NCBI GenBank assembly: GCA_001805125.1
Contig: MHEF01000079.1
Location: 1 to 26,494, forward strand
Reading direction: 5' to 3'
Source: Nitrospirae bacterium RBG_13_39_12
GTDB taxonomy: Bacteria > Nitrospirota > Thermodesulfovibrionia > Thermodesulfovibrionales > SM23-35
DNA length: 26,494 bases
Shown: positions 16,450-23,338 of the stretch, one piece after another
Layout: each line of letters opens with the position of its first letter
Position numbering within the stretch: the first letter of the stretch is position 1
Notes under the pieces: model-generated
The model's database searches: none
Told to the model about the DNA's origin: nothing
The model's input: the letters and a program-made list of their open reading frames with translations, nothing else
Position numbers and translations under genes: made by a program

Positions 16450-17485
16450 AAGGGTTATTTCAAAAGAAGCATTCTTTTCCTGGCTTGATTCCCTGAGAAA
16501 AAAATATAAACTTATTGGTCCTGTTAAGTTCGATAGCCAAGCTGTCTTCAGAGAGTTAAATTCATCAAAAGAAATTTTCATGGAATATGAAAGTACAATG
16601 CTATCTCCTGGAAAACTTTTTATCTATAAACCTAAAGAAGAGCTTTTCAATTTTGATATAAATGAAAGAATATCTGTAATTGAAATTCCTCCACTTGCAG
16701 AGAAACAGGTTATTGTAGGAGTACATCCCTGCGATACAAATGCAATACTTTATCTTGACAGAACGTTTCTCTGTGGAGTTAAAGATCCACATTATGAGAA
16801 TAGGAGAAAAAACACTTTAATCATCACGCTGAATTGTGAACATGTCTCAGAAAACTGTTTCTGTTCATCAGTCGGCACCGGGCCTTTTATGAATGTAGAA
16901 ACAGGTTATGATATGCTCCTGACTGATTTTGAAGATAGATATCTTGTCGAAATAAAGAGCAGAAGGGCTAAAGAGTTATTTAAAATCAAAGGAAAACCGG
17001 CAAGTGCAGTTGAATTAAAACTCAAGTCTGAAAAGGAAATATCTCTGCTTTCTGATTTTAAAAAGAAAGTTAATGTCAAAGGACTTGATAACCTTTTTAT
17101 GAAAAATATGGATCATCCAGTCTGGCAGCGTACGGCAGAAGAAAGATGTCTGTCCTGTTCTAACTGTGTGATGGTCTGCCCGACATGTTTCTGCTATGAC
17201 TTAGTTGACGAGACTTCCATGGATCTTAAAACTGTAAGGCGGTTCAGGCATCTTGATGCATGTCAGGATATAAGGTTTGCCGAGGTATACGGAGGGAATT
17301 TCAGGCAGAGGCGGGCAGCAAGACTAAGACAGTTTGTTACACATAAACTGGACCAAAGCAGTCAGTACGGCATGATAGGAACTGTGGGTTGCGGAAGATG
17401 TATAACCTGGTGTCCTACAAAAATAGACCTTACAGAAATAGCATCTGAGATCCGCCTGGGAGAAAAAGAGATACAGAGATTATGA
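16418..17485 (+). CDS. hydB: Group 3b hydrogenase (sulfhydrogenase) beta subunit, iron-sulfur
   Basis: 355 residues from ATG 16418; in-frame alternatives at 16403 (ATG) and 16379 (GTG) would overlap the GAF gene more. The family carries electrons between the flavin subunit and the NiFe core, and in archaeal relatives is linked to sulfur or polysulfide reduction. Visible: VGVHPCD, CFCSSVGTGPF, a ferredoxin motif CLSCSNCVMVCPTCFC around residue 240, and GCGRCITWCP near the C-terminus (C325, C328, C332). The residue three before C325 is Thr, where I expect a fourth cluster Cys. AsrA of anaerobic sulfite reductase is related, but the hydrogenase subunits downstream decide the assignment. The stop overlaps hydG by four bases. 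Confidence 0.87.
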   Translation: MTGEHTFRKSKRVISKEAFFSWLDSLRKKYKLIGPVKFDSQAVFRELNSSKEIFMEYESTMLSPGKLFIYKPKEELFNFDINERISVIEIPPLAEKQVIVGVHPCDTNAILYLDRTFLCGVKDPHYENRRKNTLIITLNCEHVSENCFCSSVGTGPFMNVETGYDMLLTDFEDRYLVEIKSRRAKELFKIKGKPASAVELKLKSEKEISLLSDFKKKVNVKGLDNLFMKNMDHPVWQRTAEERCLSCSNCVMVCPTCFCYDLVDETSMDLKTVRRFRHLDACQDIRFAEVYGGNFRQRRAARLRQFVTHKLDQSSQYGMIGTVGCGRCITWCPTKIDLTEIASEIRLGEKEIQRL

Positions 17486-18324
17486 ACCCTCTTAAGCCAG
17501 TAAAAGTAAGTATAAAAGATATAAAAACAGAAACCAATGATGTTAAGACATACGTTCTTTCTTTAAAGGATTCATTCAAGGCATTACCTGGCCAGTTTAA
17601 TATGCTTGGTTACCCAGGAGTTGGAGAAGCCCCGATATCATACAGTTCTTTAGTTAGAAACGGTTACTTTGAGCATACTATAAAAGCTGTCGGACGGGTG
17701 ACAAGGTTTCTGGATGGATTGAAGATAAAAGATGAAATAGTGCTAAGAGGGCCGTATGGCAGAGGCTGGCCTATGAATAAGGCAAGAGGCAAAGACATTC
17801 TTTTAATTGCAGGTGGTGTTGGTCTTGCTCCGATAAGACCGGTCATCCAGATTATTTTAGAAAAAAGAGATTTATTTGATGATGTGAGTCTGATCTATGG
17901 TGCGAGGAATGAAAAGAATATGCTTTTTATAGATGAATTTGATAAATGGAGGAAGGGGATTTCACTTTATCTGACAGTGGATGAAGTTGCAAACCTCCCT
18001 GTATTTTCCACTGGAAAAAGGAGAAGTAAAGGGGGGTGGAAACATAGTGTGGGACTTGTTACATATCTTCTTGATAAGGTGAAGATAAAGCCTGACAAGA
18101 CTTTTGTATTTGTTTGCGGTCCTGAAATAATGATGCGGTTTATATGCAGGGGTTTGCTTATGACGGGAATTGCATCCTCCAGGATTTATGTATCACTTGA
18201 AAGAAGAATGAAATGCGGGATAGCACACTGCGGTCATTGTCAGCATTCTGGCTTGTTCGTATGCAAAGATGGCCCTGTATTTTCATACAGAGATGTGAGA
18301 GGTCTGCCTGATGGGTTGCTTTAA
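17482..18324 (+). CDS. hydG: Group 3b hydrogenase gamma subunit (FAD/NAD(P)H oxidoreductase)
   Basis: 280 residues. A ferredoxin-NADP reductase-like protein that exchanges electrons with NAD(P)H. The N-terminal FAD domain has PISYSS; the NAD(P) domain has IAGGVGLAPIRPVI and FVCGPEIMMRF; the C-terminal CGIAHCGHC...C (C245, C250, C253, C261) binds a [2Fe-2S] cluster. ATGA overlap with hydB indicates translational coupling. Residues about 171-186 (NLPVFSTGKRRSKGGW) look like an insert in the loop after LYLTVDE and may come from an old palindromic repeat. The next gene begins only after a 206-base element, unlike the other tight junctions of the operon. Confidence 0.9.
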   Translation: MNPLKPVKVSIKDIKTETNDVKTYVLSLKDSFKALPGQFNMLGYPGVGEAPISYSSLVRNGYFEHTIKAVGRVTRFLDGLKIKDEIVLRGPYGRGWPMNKARGKDILLIAGGVGLAPIRPVIQIILEKRDLFDDVSLIYGARNEKNMLFIDEFDKWRKGISLYLTVDEVANLPVFSTGKRRSKGGWKHSVGLVTYLLDKVKIKPDKTFVFVCGPEIMMRFICRGLLMTGIASSRIYVSLERRMKCGIAHCGHCQHSGLFVCKDGPVFSYRDVRGLPDGLL

Positions 18325-18326
18325 TG

Positions 18327-18508
18327 GTTACACAGACAGGACATAATATTTTCGCTCATTCTCGTCCCTTGATCCCGAAAGCTTTCGGGATCAAGACTCC
18401 GAGGCTTTTGCCTTACCCCTCTCATATCCCCCCTTGCCAAGGGGGGATGAAGGGGGGTCTGACTATCGGCAAAAGAATCCGCTTAAATACTATGTCCTGT
18501 CTGTGCAC
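18327..18508. mobile_element. 182-bp nested palindromic element between hydG and hydD
   Basis: Ends match as inverted repeats: GTTACACAGACAGGACATAA at 18327-18346 faces its near-complement at 18485-18508, with 15 bases (CACAGACAGGACATA) identical. Inside lie a 28-bp perfect palindrome (18368-18395, centred on AAGCTT) and CCCCCCTTG-C-CAAGGGGGG (18428-18446) with a further GGGGGG copy. The 66-codon ORF through this region (18324-18524) is a by-product of the repeats. The element separates two genes of an otherwise compact operon and should fold strongly in the mRNA. Confidence 0.72.
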
Positions 18509-18530
18509 GATGTGGGGAGTATAAGATTTT

Positions 18531-19301
18531 ATGAAAAAACCAAGACTCGGATTTTTTAAATATTCATGCTGTGCAGGGTGTGAGTTCCAGGTAATGTATT
18601 TTCAGAAACATATTATCGAGACGCTGACGAAATTTGATTTTGTTTTTGCAAAGATGATTCTAAGGGGCGGAAACTATCATGGTCCTTTTGATATAGCCCT
18701 TATAGAAGGCACTATAACAGAGGCCTGGCAGGCGGATGAGCTTAAAAGAATAAGGGAGCAAAGCACATTTCTTTTTGCAATAGGCTCATGCGCTATAGAC
18801 GGAGGTATACCCGCTATCAAATCCACTATTCCGGAACTTGAAGCAGAAAAAAAGGTATATAAAAACCTTTCCACTATCCATTCAATAAGACCCCATTCGG
18901 TAGATGCGTATGTAAAAGTGGACGGTTATATAAGAGGCTGTCCGCCGGGAGAAAGAGACCTGTACGAAGCACTGTCATCGGTGATCATGGGGAAAAAGCC
19001 GGACTTTCTCCAGTATAGTGTTTGTATCGAATGCAAGCTTAAAGGCAATATATGCGTTTTAATTGCTTATGATATGCCCTGTATGGGGCCTGTTACTAAT
19101 GCCGGTTGTGGTGCACTTTGCCCTTCGATGAACAGGGCGTGTTATGCATGTTATGGCCCGATGAAACAGGCCAACGGTCCTGCTCTGGCAAAAAAATTCA
19201 AGCTGATGGGATTATCAAGAGATGATATTGTAAGAAAGTTTACATTGTTTGGTGCAGATTCCATTGAGTTTAGAAAGGCGATGGATATATATGAAGATTA
19301 A
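18531..19301 (+). CDS. hydD: Group 3b NiFe hydrogenase delta (small) subunit
   Basis: 256 residues. The small subunit carries the iron-sulfur relay next to the NiFe centre. Visible: YSCCAGCEFQV with the proximal-cluster pair (C14, C17), IGSCAIDGGIPA, RGCPPGE, and a C-terminal Cys-rich stretch (CIECK, GNIC, MPCMGPVTNAGCGALCP, CYACYGP) for two further clusters. No Tat signal, consistent with a cytoplasmic enzyme. The GGAG upstream is 11 bases from ATG 18531, so initiation may be weak after the inserted palindrome. The stop overlaps the hydA start by 11 bases. Confidence 0.93.
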   Translation: MKKPRLGFFKYSCCAGCEFQVMYFQKHIIETLTKFDFVFAKMILRGGNYHGPFDIALIEGTITEAWQADELKRIREQSTFLFAIGSCAIDGGIPAIKSTIPELEAEKKVYKNLSTIHSIRPHSVDAYVKVDGYIRGCPPGERDLYEALSSVIMGKKPDFLQYSVCIECKLKGNICVLIAYDMPCMGPVTNAGCGALCPSMNRACYACYGPMKQANGPALAKKFKLMGLSRDDIVRKFTLFGADSIEFRKAMDIYED

Positions 19302-20577
19302 TATAGATTATGTAGCGCGTGTGGAAGGTGAGGCATCTGTCAAGTTTGAGATAGAAGGCAGAAAACTCAAAAATCTTAAACTTAACATTTGGGAGCCACC
19401 GCGGTTTTTTGAAGGGTTCCTTGTTGGAAGAAAATTCGATGAAGTCCCTGATATAGTCTCAAGAATATGCGGTATCTGTCCGGTTTCTCATATGACAACC
19501 TCGATATATGCGCTTGAGAAAGCAATAGGTTTTATTCCTTCTCCAGAGATTAGAAAGATACGCAGGATAATGGCATTAAGCCAGATAATTGCTAGCCATC
19601 TTGTTCACCTTTATATGCTTGTTCTGCCTGATTATTACAGATTAAATATGCTTTTCAGTCATGAAAATCCCCCCTCACCCCCCTTTACTAAAGGGGGGAA
19701 GGGGGGATTATTAGATGAGATAAAGAGGCTCTTAAGGTTGAAAGAAGCTGTGAATAATGTTACTGCTTTATTCGGAGGTAGACCGCTACATCCCGTTTCG
19801 ATGGTAGTCGGAGGTTTTACAAAGGTTCCTTCAAGGGATATGATAGGAAAAATCATAAAAGGACTTGAAGCTATAAAAGAAGATGCATTAGATACAGTCA
19901 AGATGGTTTCAGAATTAAAATTCCCTGATTTAAAAACTGATGTGGAATATTTAGCTATTATGAGCGAAGACGACTATGCAGTAGAGGAGGGGACTATTAT
20001 ATCCAGTTCCGGGTTTGAGACAGGGGTGGATAATTATCATTATTACTTTACAGAAAAGGAAATTCCATATTCTAATGCAAAGAGAACAGTTCTGAAGGGG
20101 AAGAACCCGATTATGGTTGGTGCACTCTCAAGGCTTAATATCAAGTTTGACAAGCTTCATTCTGAAGCTAAAAAAGCAGCAGCGATGATAGGGTTTAAGC
20201 CCATGGATAAAAATCCTTTCCATAATAATTCTGCACAGGCTATTGAGATAGTTCACGGTATATGGAAATGTATTGAAATTTTAGATTCACTTTCTGTCGG
20301 AGACTTTCTCATTAATCCTAAGGTTAAAGAAGGAGCCGGCTCTTCGATAACCGAGGCTCCGCGCGGGTTGCTTTATCATGAATATGAATTAAACAATAGA
20401 GGGGGCATAGAAAAAGCAAATCTGGTGACACCAACAGCCTATAATTTCCTGAGCCTTGAAGAGTCTCTTAAAAAGCTGGTGAATGAAAATATAGATAAAC
20501 CAATAGAAGAGCTGAAACTTTTATGTGAGATGCTTGTCAGAGCTTACGACCCGTGCTTTTCATGTTCTGTACATTAA
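19291..20577 (+). CDS. hydA: Group 3b NiFe hydrogenase alpha (large) subunit
   Basis: 428 residues from ATG 19291. It holds the NiFe site: C60 and C63 in RICGICPVSH, and C422 and C425 in DPCFSCSVH. The stop codon follows directly after H428, so there is no C-terminal peptide for a maturation protease to remove. Residues 126-139 (NPPSPPFTKGGKGG) are encoded by a near-perfect palindrome (19666-19709) that is in frame and interrupts the helical region after LPDYYRLNMLF. The longer reading from 19249 overlaps hydD further and adds no family sequence. No hyp or endopeptidase genes are in the window. Confidence 0.92.
   Translation: MKINIDYVARVEGEASVKFEIEGRKLKNLKLNIWEPPRFFEGFLVGRKFDEVPDIVSRICGICPVSHMTTSIYALEKAIGFIPSPEIRKIRRIMALSQIIASHLVHLYMLVLPDYYRLNMLFSHENPPSPPFTKGGKGGLLDEIKRLLRLKEAVNNVTALFGGRPLHPVSMVVGGFTKVPSRDMIGKIIKGLEAIKEDALDTVKMVSELKFPDLKTDVEYLAIMSEDDYAVEEGTIISSSGFETGVDNYHYYFTEKEIPYSNAKRTVLKGKNPIMVGALSRLNIKFDKLHSEAKKAAAMIGFKPMDKNPFHNNSAQAIEIVHGIWKCIEILDSLSVGDFLINPKVKEGAGSSITEAPRGLLYHEYELNNRGGIEKANLVTPTAYNFLSLEESLKKLVNENIDKPIEELKLLCEMLVRAYDPCFSCSVH
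19666..19709. repeat. In-frame palindromic repeat inside hydA
   Basis: AATCCCCCCTCACCCCCCTTT, loop ACT, then the matching AAAGGGGGG...GGGGGGATT arm; about 20 bp per arm with one mismatch or indel. It encodes a Pro/Gly/Lys-rich peptide in hydA. The C6/G6 core resembles the palindrome at 18428-18446. Confidence 0.9.
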
Positions 20578-20662
20578 GATAGGGTTTTGATTACATGCAC
20601 CAGAATTCGGGATGCACTCGCAAAAAATAATTATTATGAAGGATATAGCCTACGGAAATAAT

Positions 20663-21760
20663 ATGATGAGGAAAATTACCCTTTTATGCTGTTTTTACTT
20701 TGCTTTGTTCAGTAGCTTTTGTAATATTGCTTGGTCCGAATCCGAAGAAGACCAGAATCTTGAGCACTTTAATGTCGGCTACAAAGTTCTCGATTTTCAA
20801 TACCTAAAAGACAAGAACGCCAGTGTGATTACCGTAGCAGTTTGGTATCCGACTAAGGCAAACCCAGAACGTTTCCATTATGCAGGTTCCACATACGGCA
20901 ATGTTACTATCAATGCTGAACCGTTTGCTGGTGGTAGGCCGTATCCGCTTCTGGTCTTCTCTCATGGGTATGGTGGCAGTGGACTATCAGCAACGTTTTT
21001 TACAGAAGCACTCGCTGCTCACGGCTGGATTGTCGTTGCCCCTGATCATCATGATAAGCATTCGGCAGTTCGTATACGCACTGGTCAGACAAAGAATTTC
21101 GATCGATCAGATTTTCTGAAATATGCTAAACATATTAGTAATTCCAACGTTAATAATCGTGAAGCCTATATGTACCGTCTGGATGAAATGAAATTTGTCC
21201 TTGACAGCATTATCGATTCTGAGTCATTCGGAAAACTTATTGACAGGGAAAAGATAGCAGTTGGAGGGCATTCGTTCGGGGGATTCACAGCACTTGGGTT
21301 GAGCGGTACGATTAAAGAACGTTACGATGCCCGCATCAAAGGAGTGCTCATATTCTCATCAGGTGCTGCGGGATATTTATTCAGGGAGAGTGAACTTGCG
21401 ACAGTAAGAGTGCCTTCAATGTTTTTTCTGGGAGAGCGCGAGAGAAAGCAAAAGAGAGGAACAAAAACCATGACAGAACTGGCAGAAAAGGTTTACAGAA
21501 ACCTGCTACCGCCAAAATATTTTCTGGAAGTGAAGGGTGCAACCCATTTCTCTTTTAATAATCGGCTTACCAAAAATCTTGCATCTCGTTTTCTCAGTGG
21601 TAACGAAGAACAGTTCGAAGTCATCCGGCGTTATTCTATTGCTTTTCTGGAAAAATATGTCGCTGGAAAGAAAATTTCCAGCGATGTGCTGGAAAACCAG
21701 GATCCTTATCTGACACGCTATACAAGAGAAACTTCCCGTGCAGGATCTGGACAGCAATAA
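20663..21760 (+). CDS. Secreted alpha/beta hydrolase (PAF-acetylhydrolase/dienelactone hydrolase-like)
   Basis: 365 residues from ATG 20663, which starts a good signal peptide (MMRKITLLCCFYFALFSSF, likely cut near AWS-ES); ACGGA lies 5-6 bases upstream. ATGs at 20636 and 20612 would place polar residues before it. The alpha/beta hydrolase core shows HGYGG (101-105, oxyanion region), the nucleophile elbow GGHSFGG with S204, and a late ATHF with H295. Esterase or lipase activity is likely; substrate unknown. Arginine is often written CGT or CGC here, while the neighbouring genes mostly use AGA and AGG, which suggests recent acquisition. It is not clearly part of the hydrogenase operon (85 bases separate them). 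Confidence 0.8.
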   Translation: MMRKITLLCCFYFALFSSFCNIAWSESEEDQNLEHFNVGYKVLDFQYLKDKNASVITVAVWYPTKANPERFHYAGSTYGNVTINAEPFAGGRPYPLLVFSHGYGGSGLSATFFTEALAAHGWIVVAPDHHDKHSAVRIRTGQTKNFDRSDFLKYAKHISNSNVNNREAYMYRLDEMKFVLDSIIDSESFGKLIDREKIAVGGHSFGGFTALGLSGTIKERYDARIKGVLIFSSGAAGYLFRESELATVRVPSMFFLGERERKQKRGTKTMTELAEKVYRNLLPPKYFLEVKGATHFSFNNRLTKNLASRFLSGNEEQFEVIRRYSIAFLEKYVAGKKISSDVLENQDPYLTRYTRETSRAGSGQQ

Positions 21761-21793
21761 TATTTTTCTGAACTAAACGGTAAGAAAAATATT
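21759..21793. terminator. AT-rich hairpin between convergent genes
   Basis: An 11-bp perfect stem (AATATTTTTCT 21759-21769 with AGAAAAATATT 21783-21793) and a 13-base loop lies at the stop of the hydrolase gene, in the gap shared with aroE. A short T-rich stretch follows on the plus strand. The stem is nearly all A-T, so termination would be weak. Confidence 0.4.
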
Positions 21794-21840
21794 ATATTTT
21801 GTGTATATTTCCTGTTAGCCTGCTGCAGGGTTGTGCATTA

Positions 21841-22656
21841 TTATTTTAAGGCATTGCGCATTACTTCAATGTCTGGTTTTTGACCGGTCCAGAGCTCAAA
21901 AGCAAAAATTCCCTGCCAGAGAAGCATGCCCATACCATTAAGGTTAACACAGCCCTTTTTTGAGGCTTCTTCAAGTAGACGGGTCTTTTTATAGATAAGA
22001 TCACAAACGGTTTGACCTTTTCTGAGAAGAGATGTATCAAAAGGTAAAGGGTCTTCTTCTTTTAGTCCCAATGTTGTAGCATTGATTATTACATCGAATC
22101 TTTCAATGCTGGAAATATCCAAGTTCAGGGAGATATTGTTACGGATCTTCTTTAAATCTTGTATAAGTGTTTCTGCCTTTTCTTTACTTCTATTATATAA
22201 AAATATTTTTTTTGCCTTCTGTATAAGATAGTAACTTATAGCCCTCGATGCGCCACCTGCGCCGATTATTAAAATATTCTTTCCTTCAAATAATATTTTG
22301 TTTTCTAACAGGGATTGTATAAATCCTCTTCCGTCAGTGTTATAGCCTTTGAGTCTGCCTCCGGTGTTTACTATTGTATTTACTGCACCAATGAAAGATG
22401 CTTCTTCATCGATTTCGTCAAGTAAGTTGATCACTTTTACCTTATGCGGGACTGTGACGTTTACGCCACATAAGTTCAGAGCTCTAATAGCTTTAACAGC
22501 ATCTTCTAAAAGATCCGGATGAACAGTGAAGGGAATATAACAATAATTTAGGCCCAATGACTTGAATGCAGAGTTATGCATAGCTGGAGATAAAGTATGT
22601 TCTACAGGATAACCATAAAGTCCTGTAATCTTAGTCTTGCCGTTAATCTCTATCAT
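21841..22656 (-). CDS. aroE: Shikimate dehydrogenase
   Basis: 271 residues. AroE reduces 3-dehydroshikimate to shikimate with NADPH in the aromatic amino acid pathway. Motifs: GYPVEHTLSPAMHN near the N-terminus (substrate site), NVTVPHK with catalytic K72, YNTDGRGF with D108, and the NADP-binding loop GAGGASRA (132-139). The C-terminus has GMGMLLWQG. The start ATG 22656 gives the standard N-terminus; no clear ribosome-binding site precedes it. It stands alone on its strand between the hydrolase gene and the acpS operon, with its own promoter candidate. Confidence 0.95.
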   Translation of the reverse strand: MIEINGKTKITGLYGYPVEHTLSPAMHNSAFKSLGLNYCYIPFTVHPDLLEDAVKAIRALNLCGVNVTVPHKVKVINLLDEIDEEASFIGAVNTIVNTGGRLKGYNTDGRGFIQSLLENKILFEGKNILIIGAGGASRAISYYLIQKAKKIFLYNRSKEKAETLIQDLKKIRNNISLNLDISSIERFDVIINATTLGLKEEDPLPFDTSLLRKGQTVCDLIYKKTRLLEEASKKGCVNLNGMGMLLWQGIFAFELWTGQKPDIEVMRNALK

Positions 22657-22746
22657 AATTTTAAAAATATCTTATATGAAGATATACACAATTTTTATGT
22701 TAAGTATGTGCGTGGCAGTAAATCCATTTCCTGACCATACATAAAG

Positions 22747-22775
22747 ATTCTAAAAATTAAATATTTTTATGTCAA
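22747..22775 (-). promoter_or_regulatory. Probable sigma70-type promoter for aroE
   Basis: Minus strand: TTGACA (22770-22775), 17-base AT-rich spacer, TAGAAT (22747-22752). Transcription would begin about 85 bases before aroE. The sequence upstream of the -35 (AATACCGCAATCTTC) closely resembles that of the fdhA promoter. Confidence 0.6.
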
Positions 22776-22838
22776 GAAGAGAAGATTGCGGTATTGATTT
22801 ATCAGGGAAAAATTAAAATAGTTCTTATAACATAAACT

Positions 22839-22868
22839 CTTGCGTTGGTTGACGAATAATGGTTATGA
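22839..22868 (+). promoter_or_regulatory. Possible promoter for the acpS operon
   Basis: TTGCGT (22839-22844), 18-base spacer, TATGAT (22863-22868), about 40 bases before acpS. The -35 is a weak match, so this is a tentative call. Confidence 0.35.
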
Positions 22869-22906
22869 TTGTTTGTAAAAGGATGATTGAGGTTTAATTT
22901 GTATCA

Positions 22907-23278
22907 ATGATTTATGGGGTTGGCATAGACCTTGTCAAGATTGAACGTATGAGACAGGTTGTGGAGAAATGGGGACGGCGGTTTCTTGACAGGGTATTTA
23001 CAGAAGGAGAGATTTCCTATTGTTATGAGAAGAAGGAACCATATCTTTCGCTCGCAGTTCGGTTTGCGGCAAAAGAGGCGCTGGTGAAGGCAATAGGCTC
23101 TGCATCACCAGTATCTTTGACTGACATAGAAATTGTGAATGTTGACACAGGTAAGCCTTTTATAAAAGTTAACGGAAAGCTTGAAGATTTTTTTAATGAT
23201 AAAAGGATAAAAAGGGCTCATTTAAGCTTGAGCCATGAGCACGAGTATGGCGTCGCATGTGTAGTTTTAGAACAGTGA
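22907..23278 (+). CDS. acpS: Holo-[acyl-carrier-protein] synthase
   Basis: 123 residues, normal length. AcpS moves the 4'-phosphopantetheine arm from coenzyme A to acyl carrier protein. The metal and CoA motifs are present: GVGIDLVKIERM (D8) and RFAAKEALVKAIG (E57), and the C-terminal HLSLSHEHEYGVACVV. It opens a rightward operon with nnr, pgeF, tsaE and nadK; the acpS-nnr pairing is common in bacteria. The ribosome-binding site is poor (TTGAGG about 14 bases upstream). Confidence 0.95.
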   Translation: MIYGVGIDLVKIERMRQVVEKWGRRFLDRVFTEGEISYCYEKKEPYLSLAVRFAAKEALVKAIGSASPVSLTDIEIVNVDTGKPFIKVNGKLEDFFNDKRIKRAHLSLSHEHEYGVACVVLEQ

Positions 23279-23338
23279 AAACACAAGATGCGAGATTGGA
23301 ATTTATAGGTGTGATATTTAATGTCATCAGGGAGAAAA

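Noticed and set aside
16418..18324. Anaerobic sulfite reductase subunits AsrA/AsrB
   Set aside because: HydB and HydG are related to these, but the next two genes are clear NiFe hydrogenase small and large subunits and no siroheme AsrC is present.
18324..18524. A 66-codon ORF between hydG and hydD
   Set aside because: It lies wholly in nested palindromes, its peptide has the Pro/Gly-rich look of translated repeats, and it has no family-like features.
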